From an uncultured Agathobacter sp. (GTDB lineage Bacteria; Bacillota; Clostridia; Lachnospirales; Lachnospiraceae), in assembly GCA_934359755.1 (NCBI GenBank), contig CAKRLV010000007.1, positions 1 through 64,000 of the forward strand: a stretch of 64,000 nt of DNA. Direction: 5' to 3'. Every line of letters begins with the position of its first letter. The stretch's first letter is position 1. The position numbers and the translations under genes were made by a program. The notes under the pieces are model-generated. The model worked only from the letters and a program-made list of their open reading frames with translations. It did no database searches and was not told the origin of the DNA. Positions 44,842 to 52,524 of this stretch are shown here, piece after piece.

Positions 44842-45950
44842 AATGTTAATCTTTCTAATAATTCTACGATCTGCATTGCAGCAGCAGGTTTACGTTCAAT
44901 GCGCTGCGCCTCAAGCATCTGATTTCGGAGCGAATCGTTCTCAATTAATTTTTTCCCGAGTTCTATCTGTTTTGAAAGACGTCTTGAGGATACAGACAGA
45001 TGTCTTGCACCAAAGAACTCGAGATTAGCCGACTCACATCCTGGAATTGGCGAAGTGTGAACAATTGGAATGTTTTTCACAAGTGATTCTGTCGAGGTAA
45101 GTCCGCCAGGCTTCGTGTATATAACATCGCATGCATCCATGAAAAGCGATACATGGTTGGTATATCCGATGATGTGAACCCGCTTATTAAATCGGAATTC
45201 TTTGCGTAGAATCCGCTTTATCCTGGTATTGTTTCCGCAGATTATGACAATATGCTCACCATTGTGGCAGCGAAGTGCCAGCTCTGCCGCAAAAACAGCC
45301 AGTTTTCCAAAGCCCATGCTTCCGCTCATGACAAGAAACATTGGAACATTCAGTGGCAGTCTCAGCTTTTTTCGGGCATATTCTTTGGAACTTTCCTTAC
45401 AGAAAGCCTGTGATACAGGAATTCCGTATGGGAGAAGTTTTTCCGCTGGGACACCACGCTTCACGTATTCAGGAATGAGAGATTTATGCGGAATAACATA
45501 GTAGTCCAGATTTGTTTCTTCCCAAAAAGGAATGCACGTATAGTCTGTTCCGATTGCAATGGCAGGGACACGCAGCAGTCCTTTCTTTTTCATATAAGTC
45601 AGAGTCTCCGCAGGATAGAGGTGCGGTGTGACTACTGCGTCGAAGTTGTTATCGTCGATATATTTAGCGAGCTTTCTGCCCAGCAGCGCATTCGCATAGT
45701 ATACAGGCGATTTTCGCTTTGAACTTGAAATCAACATTCCAAGTTTATATATAAATCCGAAGAAAAACGGAATGTGTTTTACAATACCGACATATGCGCC
45801 CGCAACTGCGTGAGAGGTATTTTTCCCCGACAGCAGAAACATGTCCATCATTTCTACGGTATGCCCTTTTAGTTCAGCGGCCTCTTTTACGGCTTTTCCC
45901 GCACTATTGTGCCCTTCGCCAGTATTGCATGACAAAATCAGAATTTTCAT
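44838..45950 (-). CDS. MGDG-synthase/processive diacylglycerol glycosyltransferase-like (GT28)
   Basis: 370 residues from ATG 45950. It opens with KILILSCNTGEGHNSAGKAV, the lipid-binding GEGH loop of MGD/UgtP enzymes. A central YVIPHKSLIPEYVKRGVPAEKL and a C-terminal nucleotide-sugar site YTKPGGLTSTESLVKNIPIV are typical of GT28. Such enzymes transfer glucose or galactose from UDP-sugar to diacylglycerol. The partner gene at 44227-44841 could supply acylated glycerol-phosphate precursors. Confidence 0.87.
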   Translation of the reverse strand: MKILILSCNTGEGHNSAGKAVKEAAELKGHTVEMMDMFLLSGKNTSHAVAGAYVGIVKHIPFFFGFIYKLGMLISSSKRKSPVYYANALLGRKLAKYIDDNNFDAVVTPHLYPAETLTYMKKKGLLRVPAIAIGTDYTCIPFWEETNLDYYVIPHKSLIPEYVKRGVPAEKLLPYGIPVSQAFCKESSKEYARKKLRLPLNVPMFLVMSGSMGFGKLAVFAAELALRCHNGEHIVIICGNNTRIKRILRKEFRFNKRVHIIGYTNHVSLFMDACDVIYTKPGGLTSTESLVKNIPIVHTSPIPGCESANLEFFGARHLSVSSRRLSKQIELGKKLIENDSLRNQMLEAQRIERKPAAAMQIVELLERLTL

Positions 45951-46158
45951 AGAACAAGAATCCCCTCTATATAGCAATTGTATACAGTGTAGCATATTGA
46001 AAAATTAATTTCGAGTAGCAATTTATATCGCGGGTAATATACGGCGGTAAATAATTTCATATGTGTGGTGGATATATGAATAAGTATATGATGTGTAAGA
46101 TTGGCATGAATATATGAGTAAGTGTTGTGTAAAGACAGGCATACATATAAGTATATGA

Positions 46159-46299
46159 GTAGGTGTTGTCATTCTTCCAGGTGTGTCAATTGGGGATGGC
46201 GCGGTGATAGGTGCAGGAAGCGTTGTCACTAAGGATATTCCTGTAAATTGTGTTGCGGTTGGAAACCCATGCAGGGTGATGAGAGAAATTAATAAATAA
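46159..46299 (+). pseudogene. C-terminal remnant of a hexapeptide acetyltransferase
   Basis: The frame encodes GVVILPGVSIGDGAVIGAGS then VVTKDIPVNCVAVGNPCRVM and ends at 46297-46299. This is the left-handed beta-helix end of a maltose/galactoside O-acetyltransferase. The first two thirds are missing; upstream there are only AT-rich GTATATGAGTA-type repeats (about 46060-46160). Confidence 0.75.
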
Positions 46300-46310
46300 T
46301 TTGTCATGAG

Positions 46311-46499
46311 ATGTCGCTTGCAAATCTCTGCGGTCACGGGGATGTAATGGTGTACAAGAAATCCGAGTATGAGAAGTATTTTAATATTATCAGGGAGTAT
46401 AAAATTTTTTTGATGGGCGAACCAAATATAGAGGAGAAGGATGTATATTTGCAATTAAATGCGGTTAATATAATAGTTGGGAAAACATTGACAAAATAG
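46311..46499 (+). CDS. doubtful 62-codon reading frame
   Basis: An ATG-initiated frame with no convincing ribosome binding site. The product (for example KKSEYEKYFNIIREYKIFLM) matches nothing I recognise. It sits between the acetyltransferase remnant and the antitoxin promoter, whose -35 box overlaps its last codons. It may be the tail of another decayed gene. Confidence 0.2.
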   Translation: MSLANLCGHGDVMVYKKSEYEKYFNIIREYKIFLMGEPNIEEKDVYLQLNAVNIIVGKTLTK

Positions 46500-46516
46500 T
46501 TTTTCTGACATATTAT
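46488..46516 (+). promoter_or_regulatory. strong promoter of the type III antitoxin RNA
   Basis: A perfect -35 TTGACA (46488-46493), exactly 17 bp of spacer, and a -10 TATTAT (46511-46516). Transcription should start near 46523, about 50 bases before the first 45-bp repeat. A strong constitutive promoter ahead of the repeats is what type III toxin-antitoxin loci need. Confidence 0.75.
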
Positions 46517-46573
46517 ATTTATATAAAAGCTATTGCTTTTGATATAGTAATTGTATTAATGGCAATAACAATT

Positions 46574-46709
46574 GGTTTTGGTGTGCCACTACCGAAGGCG
46601 TTGAAGTGTGGAACGATATAGGTTGGTGTGCTGCTACCAAAGACGTTGAAATGCAGAACGATATAGGTTGGCGTGCCACTGCCAAAGACGTTGAAATGTG
46701 GAACGATAA
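46574..46709 (+). ncRNA. type III antitoxin RNA: three tandem 45-nt repeats
   Basis: Units at about 46574-46620 (two additional T), 46621-46665 and 46666-46709 share GGTTGGYGTGC, then AAAGACGTTGAAATG and GAACGATA. They lie between a strong promoter and an intrinsic terminator and directly precede a ToxN/AbiQ-like gene. This is the diagnostic layout of type III antitoxins such as ToxI and CptI, where the toxin endoribonuclease cuts the precursor into repeat-length RNAs that inhibit it. Frames of 15 codons per repeat exist on both strands but are by-products of the 45-base period. Confidence 0.8.
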
Positions 46710-46737
46710 AGGGAAGCGTTAGCTTCCCTTTTTTTTG
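46709..46737 (+). terminator. terminator between antitoxin repeats and toxin
   Basis: AAGGGAAGC and GCTTCCCTT form a 9-bp stem with a GTTA loop, followed by a run of T. In type III loci this leaky terminator sets the excess of antitoxin RNA over toxin mRNA. Confidence 0.9.
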
Positions 46738-46757
46738 AGGTAGTTTTGTATATTCTA

Positions 46758-47209
46758 ATGAAAAGGAAAGATGAGCAGACATATATGAAGTTTGATAAAG
46801 TACAATTTGTATACATAGATATTAAATATTTGGAATATTTACATGGAATAGAACCTGAAATCTATTTTGATAAGAAGGATCCAAATTACAAACTAAAGCC
46901 ACATTTAGGAATACTATTAAATAATGATGGCAAAGAATATGTAATACCCTTAACTTCAGGCAAGGATAAACATAAAAATTGGGAAGATGTTACTGCAAAT
47001 TGGTATAGAATTTATGAAGTAATTAATATTACAGAAAATACAGTGAAACCTGATGATGTAATTGTGGAAATAAAAAACGAAAATATATTGAGAAAAATAG
47101 ATAAAGATAAGAGGAAAGACTATAGACAAAGAATAAAGTATTAAAGTATCATTGTGATTATCGAAAATTAGAAAAAGCCTTTGATAAGTATAAAGAAAAT
47201 ATTTTTTGA
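46758..47209 (+). pseudogene. decayed ToxN/AbiQ (CptN-like) type III toxin
   Basis: The frame encodes FVYIDIKYLEYLHGIEPEIY, then KPHLGILLNN and YVIPLTSGKDKHKNW. The N-terminal strand, HLGI and PLTS followed by lysines are the hallmarks of the ToxN/AbiQ endoribonuclease fold. It stops at 47142-47144, but the other frame carries on with LKYHCDYRKLEKAFDKY to a stop at 47207-47209, which looks like the toxin's own C-terminus. The joined length (about 150 residues) is shorter than I expect for a ToxN-type toxin and the middle helical part seems to be missing. An internal out-of-frame deletion is therefore likely and the toxin is probably inactive. The start could also be 46785 or 46746. Confidence 0.75.
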
Positions 47210-47248
47210 GAACTAACATAACCGAAAGGTTGAGTTGGTTCTTTTTTT
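47210..47248 (+). terminator. terminator after the type III toxin
   Basis: GAACTAAC and GTTGGTTC pair (one wobble) around a loop with a small inner AACC/GGTT stem, followed by seven T. Confidence 0.8.
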
Positions 47249-47291
47249 GATGTAATTTTCAAAAAATTAGGAAAAAAGTAATAAAAAAACA

Positions 47292-47320
47292 TCGACATAA
47301 TGCATTTGACACGCTATAAT
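47292..47320 (+). promoter_or_regulatory. promoter of the FliM-motif membrane protein
   Basis: TCGACA (47292-47297), 17-bp spacer, and a perfect TATAAT (47315-47320). The start codon lies about 50 bases downstream. Confidence 0.6.
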
Positions 47321-47377
47321 AGAAATAGACTTTATTATTGAATTTGCGAAAGACTATTCCAAGGAAGGAGCTTGACT

Positions 47378-48997
47378 ATGCAAGATAAGAAGGAATCAAA
47401 AGCTAAAATACAAATTATTTTTTCTGCACTTTTACTATCGGTAGTTTTTATTGCAGAAATATACGCAATCGTAAATTATCCAGAGCAATATATTTTTATT
47501 GCGTCGTTTGCGGTAGCATTTTTAATAGTATTATATATTCTCATAAATGGATTGTTTTCTCTCCACTTTTTGAAGAAGCAAAGGCGCGAGGAACAATACG
47601 ACAATATCTTCAAATCTGAAAAGGCATCTTATCTTATGTTGAAAAAACATTTTGAAGATATCGATGACAAAATTAATATTTTGATGAAGATTGCTAAAGT
47701 TCCTACTGAGGAAATCATAAATACACAAAAGGGTATTGCTAAGGTAATTATCAACAGAAGCCGTGAGAATGCAGAAGCCCTTATGAACTCAAATGACATT
47801 CTTCTTGATAAAGTAGACGAATTTAACAAGATGCTCACATCGAATAATGATGGATTGCTGGATGCACAGAAGGGCATAATCAACGAAAACATAAATCAGC
47901 TTGTTATAAAGCAGCAGGAAATTGAAGCTTCAATGAAAGATATGGAGCTTAGACTTAACCAGGCAATTATGCAGACACAGCAGATAATCAGCTCACAGCC
48001 TGTACAGTTGACTGCAAAAGTGGATATACCTCAGCAGCCAGTTACAGTTCAGATGCCAGCTATGCAGGCAGTTGCACCTGTTATACAGCCTGTGCCAGCA
48101 CCTGTGTATGCTGAGCAGCCAGCAGCCCCAATAGTAGAGCAGGAGCCAGCAGCCCCAGAGATAGAGCCAGAACCAGTAGAAGAGCCAGTAATTGAGGAAC
48201 CAGCTCCGGTAGTAGAAGAAGTAATTCCAGAACTAGAGATAGAGCCAATAGTAGAAGAGCCAGTAATTGAGGAATCGGTTCCAGTAGTAGAAGAAGTAAT
48301 TCCAGAACTAGAGATAGAGCCAGTAGTAGAAGAGCCAGTAGTTGAGGAACCGACTCCAGTAGTAGAAGAAGTAATTCCAGAGCCAGAGGTTGCAGTAGAG
48401 CCAGTTGTAGAGGAAGAGCCAGTAGTTGAGGAACCGACTCCAGTAGTAGAAGAAGTAATTCCAGAACCAGAGATAGAACCAATAGTCGAAGAGGAACCGA
48501 TAGTAGAACCAGAACCAGTAGACATAGAGGTTCCACCAGCGCCAGACATGTCAGACCCTAATAAGAAGATGAGTCCAGACGATATAGCAGCATTATTTGC
48601 TAGTATGGGAGCAGCAGAAGAACCTGTGGCAGTTGCCGAGCCAGTAGTAGAAGAGCCACCAGTAGAACAAGAGCCAGTAGAACCAGAGCCAGCAGCGGAG
48701 CCAATAATCGAAGAAGCTGCCCCTGAGACGCCAGCGGGACCAGATTTATCGGATCCAAACAAACCAATGAGTCCAGATGAAATTGCAGCGCTTATAGCAA
48801 ATATGGGAGTTGATGATGGATTAGATGAAGAGCCAGAGGTATCAGCAGAACCAGAAGTAGTAGCAGAGCCAGAGGTAGCAGAACCAGAGCCTGTAGTCGA
48901 GGAAGCTACAGAGGAAAAGCCACAAATGCCAGATTTATCAGACCCAAATAAAGTTATGAGTCCAGATGAGATAGCAGCACTTATTGCAAATATGTAA
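47378..48997 (+). CDS. membrane coiled-coil protein with three FliM-like C-terminal motifs
   Basis: 539 residues from ATG 47378, after AAGGAAGGAG. Two helices (about 12-34 and 39-62) anchor it. Residues about 70-205 are a helical coiled coil, followed by a long Glu-Pro-Val-rich region built from degenerate repeats like VVEEPVIEEP. Near residues 389, 460 and at the very C-terminus it carries P(D)(M/L)SDPNKxMSPD(D/E)IAAL(F/I)A(S/N)M. The SPDEIAALI core closely resembles the N-terminal CheY-binding peptide of the flagellar switch proteins FliM and FliY (LSQDEIDALL). The last copy ends at the stop codon. I know no named family. It may tether CheY-like or other partners at the membrane. Confidence 0.85.
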   Translation: MQDKKESKAKIQIIFSALLLSVVFIAEIYAIVNYPEQYIFIASFAVAFLIVLYILINGLFSLHFLKKQRREEQYDNIFKSEKASYLMLKKHFEDIDDKINILMKIAKVPTEEIINTQKGIAKVIINRSRENAEALMNSNDILLDKVDEFNKMLTSNNDGLLDAQKGIINENINQLVIKQQEIEASMKDMELRLNQAIMQTQQIISSQPVQLTAKVDIPQQPVTVQMPAMQAVAPVIQPVPAPVYAEQPAAPIVEQEPAAPEIEPEPVEEPVIEEPAPVVEEVIPELEIEPIVEEPVIEESVPVVEEVIPELEIEPVVEEPVVEEPTPVVEEVIPEPEVAVEPVVEEEPVVEEPTPVVEEVIPEPEIEPIVEEEPIVEPEPVDIEVPPAPDMSDPNKKMSPDDIAALFASMGAAEEPVAVAEPVVEEPPVEQEPVEPEPAAEPIIEEAAPETPAGPDLSDPNKPMSPDEIAALIANMGVDDGLDEEPEVSAEPEVVAEPEVAEPEPVVEEATEEKPQMPDLSDPNKVMSPDEIAALIANM

Positions 48998-49033
48998 TAA
49001 TAGAATTTAATATGTAATGGTGTTAGATACCAT

Positions 49034-49090
49034 TAAAAATCCCCATAGTAGATAGCAATTACCAACCTATCTGACTATGGGGATTTTTGT
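49034..49090. terminator. bidirectional terminator
   Basis: AAAATCCCCATAGT and its complement near ACTATGGGGATTTT form a long stem with inner AGATAG/CTATCT pairing. It ends the membrane protein gene on the plus strand and pepT on the minus strand. Confidence 0.85.
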
Positions 49091-49104
49091 ATACAGATAT
49101 AAGA

Positions 49105-50316
49105 TTATTCCTGTGTAGCAATAGAAACTATTATATCAACAACAGTATGCATTGCTTCAACTGATATATGCTCATAAGGCCCGTGGAATCCATATCCACC
49201 TGTTCCAAGGTTTGGACATGGAAGTCCCATGAATGAAAGTCTTGCGCCATCTGTGCCACCACGTACAGGACGTGAAATTGGTTCAAGTCCGGCAGATGCA
49301 ATTGCTTTTTTGGCACGTTCAACAACATGCATATTGTCATTTATGACAGAGAGCATATTCTCATAAGAATGTTCAATATGCAGATGTACAGTGCCAGCAC
49401 CGTATTTCTGGTTCATATCAACTTCAATAGTGCGAAGCTTATTAAGGCGGCTTTCAAAAGTGTCTTTATCGTGGTCGCGCACGATGAAATTAAGTGTAGA
49501 TGATGCGACGTCGCCCTGCATATCGCAAAGGTGATAGAATCCCTCACGCCCAGAGGTACTTGCAGGTGTTTCTTTTTCAGGGAGCAAAGAGACAATCTCA
49601 CATGCGATTAAGGCTGAATTAATCATGATGTCTTTTGCTTCACCAGGATGAACGTTTACACCTTTAATGGTAAATACTGCGCTGGCTGCGTTGAAGTTCT
49701 CGTAAGCGACTTCGCCCTCATAGTCACCATCGACTGTGTAAGCGTATTTAGCCTTAAAATAGTCGAGGTCAAATAAATCAGCCCCAGCCCCAACCTCTTC
49801 GTCAGGTGTAAAACCGATCCAGATATCACCATGAGGCTTTTTAGAAGTGATAAGTTCTTCTATTGCTGTCATAATCTCGGCAACACCAGCTTTATCATCT
49901 GCACCGAGTAGAGTTGTACCATCCGTCGTGATGAGAGTGCGTCCTTTGAGAGTGCTAAGAGTTGGAAAATCGGATACCTTTAAGTAGGAATTTGAACCCT
50001 TAAGTAGAACGTCATTTCCATCATAATCTGGAATTATCTGTGGTTTTACATCTTTTCCAGAGAAATCAGGAGCGGTATCCATATGTGAGATAAATCCGAT
50101 AGCATCCTTGTCTTCCATGCCAGGTGTAGCAGGGAGTAGAGCATATACATAACAATGGTCGGTGAGTATGACTTTTTCAAGCCCCATGTCCTTAAGTTCT
50201 TTTTCAAGTTCCTTTGCAAGAGAAAACTCTCTGTCGCTGCTTGGAATATTAGTATTTGATTCATCGGAAGTGGTCCAATATGATACATATTTTAATAGTC
50301 TGTCTTCAACTTTCAT
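49105..50316 (-). CDS. pepT: peptidase T (tripeptide aminopeptidase)
   Basis: 403 residues, full length. This is a cytoplasmic M20 zinc peptidase that removes the N-terminal residue from tripeptides. The metal and active-site motifs are in order: SHMDTAPD (His78, Asp80), LLGADDKAGVAE, TPDEEVGAGAD (general base Glu), the dimerisation domain beginning NFNAASAVFTIKGVNVHPG, and RGGTDGARLSFMG near the end. The HPGEAKDIMINS stretch is specific to PepT. It is monocistronic. Confidence 0.96.
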   Translation of the reverse strand: MKVEDRLLKYVSYWTTSDESNTNIPSSDREFSLAKELEKELKDMGLEKVILTDHCYVYALLPATPGMEDKDAIGFISHMDTAPDFSGKDVKPQIIPDYDGNDVLLKGSNSYLKVSDFPTLSTLKGRTLITTDGTTLLGADDKAGVAEIMTAIEELITSKKPHGDIWIGFTPDEEVGAGADLFDLDYFKAKYAYTVDGDYEGEVAYENFNAASAVFTIKGVNVHPGEAKDIMINSALIACEIVSLLPEKETPASTSGREGFYHLCDMQGDVASSTLNFIVRDHDKDTFESRLNKLRTIEVDMNQKYGAGTVHLHIEHSYENMLSVINDNMHVVERAKKAIASAGLEPISRPVRGGTDGARLSFMGLPCPNLGTGGYGFHGPYEHISVEAMHTVVDIIVSIATQE

Positions 50317-50418
50317 ATATTGTAAATCCTTTCAAAAAAAAATTAAAAAAAGTGTTGCATTTATTTTATATATAATATATAATAAATCCTGCGTTTAGGA
50401 AAGCACAAATTGATATTC

Positions 50419-50491
50419 GCACCACTAGCTCATTTGGTAGAGCACCTGACTCTTAATCAGGGTGTGCAGGGTTCGAGCCCCTGGTGGTGCA
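50419..50491 (+). tRNA. tRNA-Lys (CTT)
   Basis: 73 bases fold into a complete cloverleaf: acceptor GCACCAC/GTGGTGC, D arm GCTC...GAGC, anticodon arm CCTGA CTCTTAA TCAGG with anticodon CTT, variable GTGTG, T arm CAGGG TTCGAGC CCCTG, discriminator A. The CCA end is not encoded. A weak GC-rich hairpin with a T-run follows (about 50498-50543). Confidence 0.95.
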
Positions 50492-50660
50492 CTAAGAGCA
50501 CTGTTTTTGAGTCGTAGAACTCGGGGGCGGTGTTTTTTATTGTATCCTGACAGTTTAACTTTACTATATAGTGAACATTTCACAGGAGATGTACGCTTTG
50601 TTTTATCTGAATAGTCATATCTCATTAATAATCCCACTAATAATAAGGATAGAAATACTA

Positions 50661-50811
50661 ATGTTACTGTTCAGACGCAAGCTTGACACCGCGCTGTCAA
50701 GCTATGCGCCATAGTGTTAATTATTGTGTGATTACAGCCCCTGCCTCATAGAGGCATTTTAAATTGGCTGTAATCGTTGCTGGTCACACTGTTAGGTGTG
50801 GGCAGTAACAT
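50661..50811. mobile_element. 151-bp MITE-like element with 9-bp terminal inverted repeats
   Basis: The ends ATGTTACTG (50661-50669) and CAGTAACAT (50803-50811) are perfect inverted repeats, flanked by ACTA on both sides as a possible target duplication. Inside are three hairpins: GCTTGACA/TGTCAAGC (8 bp), a nested ACAGCC/GGCTGT with GCCTC/GAGGC inside, and CACAC/GTGTG. There is no coding frame. It may be a non-autonomous transposon or an interspersed structured RNA of the Lachnospiraceae. The rest of the gap 50544-50925 shows only a possible promoter for the next gene. Confidence 0.6.
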
Positions 50812-50925
50812 ACTAATTAAATAGGAATAAAATACTATAAATAGTTGTTGTAATTTTATAGGATAGGTACTATACTATACCATATAGGAAAAAAGTAACA
50901 GCGTATAAAGGAATGAAGGTGTTAT

Positions 50926-51447
50926 ATGACACAGTTAATAAATTATAGAGATTTTGAGATTCTTGCAGAATATTATATGAAAGAAGGGCAGGAGGATCTC
51001 GTAAATCATAAAAATGAGCTTGCAATTGCGAAGATGCAGAAAGCTTTGAAATTGCTTAAAAAGGCTAAATCTACGGAGCGGTATGTAAGAGCACTTAATG
51101 TTATGGGTGTTGTATATTCGACAGTTGGTGATGAGCAGAAAGCCTTTGAATGTTATCTGGAGGCGCTTGCGAATGCTGAGGTTATTAAATGCAGCTATTT
51201 AAAGGCTTTATGTTATATTAATGTTGGCTCTTGTTATCAGAAGCTTGAACGTCACAAGGAAGCAATAAAATATTTCAAAGATGCTGAGAAAGAATTATCG
51301 AATCCTGATGTAAAAAAACAGGAGAAGTATCAGATGTGGACAATGGTCAATTATCTCAATCTCAGGGATGCGTATGGTGAGATTGGAGAGGATAATAAAT
51401 ATGATGAATGTACATTTGGAGATAATAAGAAATTAATATTTGTATAG
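50926..51447 (+). CDS. tetratricopeptide-repeat protein
   Basis: 173 residues made of helical pairs. At least two TPR units are clear: YVRALNVMGVVYSTVGDEQK and YLKALCYINVGSCYQKLERH, the latter followed by KEAIKYFKDAEKEL. There is no signal peptide or other domain. The sequence ends without the capping helices and output domain that longer TPR-signalling proteins carry, so it may be a truncated relative. The start lacks a strong purine box. Confidence 0.75.
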   Translation: MTQLINYRDFEILAEYYMKEGQEDLVNHKNELAIAKMQKALKLLKKAKSTERYVRALNVMGVVYSTVGDEQKAFECYLEALANAEVIKCSYLKALCYINVGSCYQKLERHKEAIKYFKDAEKELSNPDVKKQEKYQMWTMVNYLNLRDAYGEIGEDNKYDECTFGDNKKLIFV

Positions 51448-51458
51448 TAATGTAATAA

Positions 51459-51497
51459 AAGGAACATGTGAGGTTATAATAACGACATATGTTCCTT
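51459..51497 (+). terminator. possible terminator after the TPR gene
   Basis: AAGGAACAT and ATGTTCCTT form a 9-bp stem with a 21-nt loop. The downstream T-tract is weak. Confidence 0.5.
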
Positions 51498-51547
51498 CAT
51501 TTATAAAATGAAATATATTTATAGGTAAAATCATACAGAAAATCACA

Positions 51548-52189
51548 TTATCTGGAAGTGATAAGCTTGCAGATTGGATTGCCTTTAGAAGAGAATTTTT
51601 CTTCATATTCTGTCATTACATTGCCCTCGCACATAGCGGCATCATGATGTAAATCCCTGGTTGATGCATCCAGATGCCATTTTGGAGAGTTCTCGATTTC
51701 TTCAAGTGAGAATGTGAATAAATCCTGATTATCAGTCTTGAACTCGATACGTCCGTCTGCTGCAAGGAAAGTATCGTAGCGGTCAAGGAATTCATGCGAA
51801 GTTAATCGTCTTCTGGCATGGCGGTCTTTTGACCATGGATCAGAGAAATTGAGGTAAATTCGGTCTACTTCATCCTTGCCAAAAACATCAGGCAATGTTG
51901 CAGCATCGATGCAGATAAAATGTACATTTGGCAGAGGATTTTCCTCCATTTTCTGTACAGCACGCAGGATAACACTGGTGTAGCGTTCAATTCCAATATA
52001 GTTGATATCAGGATTAAGAGCGGCAAGATCCATGATGAATCGTCCTTTACCCATTCCAACTTCTATGTGGATAGGATTATCGTTTTCAAGAAATTCGTTC
52101 CATTTTCCTTTATAGTTGGCTGGTTCCTGTATACAAAACGGGCTGTTTGAAACAACTTCTTCAGCACCTGGTATGTTTCTAAGTCTCAT
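51548..52189 (-). CDS. trmB: tRNA (guanine-N7)-methyltransferase
   Basis: 213 residues. It methylates G46 of tRNA with S-adenosylmethionine. Motifs are in order: HIEVGMGKGRFIMDLAALNP (SAM site), YIGIERYTSVILRAVQKM, YLNFSDPWSKDRHARRRLTS (catalytic Asp and tRNA contacts) and DGRIEFKTDNQDLF. Start follows AGGAGG. It is a single gene, bordered upstream by an inverted-repeat element. Confidence 0.95.
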   Translation of the reverse strand: MRLRNIPGAEEVVSNSPFCIQEPANYKGKWNEFLENDNPIHIEVGMGKGRFIMDLAALNPDINYIGIERYTSVILRAVQKMEENPLPNVHFICIDAATLPDVFGKDEVDRIYLNFSDPWSKDRHARRRLTSHEFLDRYDTFLAADGRIEFKTDNQDLFTFSLEEIENSPKWHLDASTRDLHHDAAMCEGNVMTEYEEKFSSKGNPICKLITSR

Positions 52190-52209
52190 ATATCCTCCTT
52201 AATATGTGG

Positions 52210-52370
52210 ATGTACTCTCGGACTCTACACAAATCGAGTCATTCTGGCTATATCTTCTATATACTGTTTCCATTTTCTCGTCGTACACACCGTGTACGCA
52301 CTGCGAAAATGTCATTGTATATCGAAAATATATCTCAGAATTCTTCGATTAGTAAATTCCGAGAGCACAT
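52210..52370. repeat. 161-bp long imperfect palindrome (MITE-like hairpin element)
   Basis: The left arm from 52210 and the reverse complement of the right arm ending 52370 match with no net indels, centred on 52290 (CGTACAC ac CGTGTACG). Matching segments include TGTACTCTCGGA with TGTGCTCTCGGA, and CATTCTGG with AATTCTGA. The RNA would form one long stem. A 73-codon frame across it is an artefact of the palindrome. It fills the gap between trmB and the carboxypeptidase gene. Confidence 0.7.
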
Positions 52371-52524
52371 GTGGTTATTTGTCACTTTTCATCAGAGACG
52401 AAATGATACTGATATTCTATTATAAAAAATTTGAATAGACAAGCCTTGCGGACTGGAATACATCATATTATACTAATACAATGAATATATGCAAGATTTA
52501 GGAACGTTTGAGAAGGAGAAGCAG

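Noticed and set aside
46519..46782. 87-codon minus-strand frame across the 45-bp repeats with a 15-residue repeated peptide
   Set aside because: The repeat length is divisible by three, so all frames repeat. The region has a plus-strand promoter and terminator and precedes a ToxN-like gene, which explains it better as antitoxin RNA.
48049..48762. 237-codon minus-strand Ser/Thr/Gly-rich frame
   Set aside because: It is the antisense of the Glu-Pro-Val repeats of the membrane protein at 47378-48997.
50425..50637. 70-codon minus-strand frame
   Set aside because: It runs through the tRNA-Lys gene and has no family match.
52204..52425. 73-codon plus-strand frame
   Set aside because: It lies wholly on a long palindrome, has no ribosome binding site and no recognisable family.
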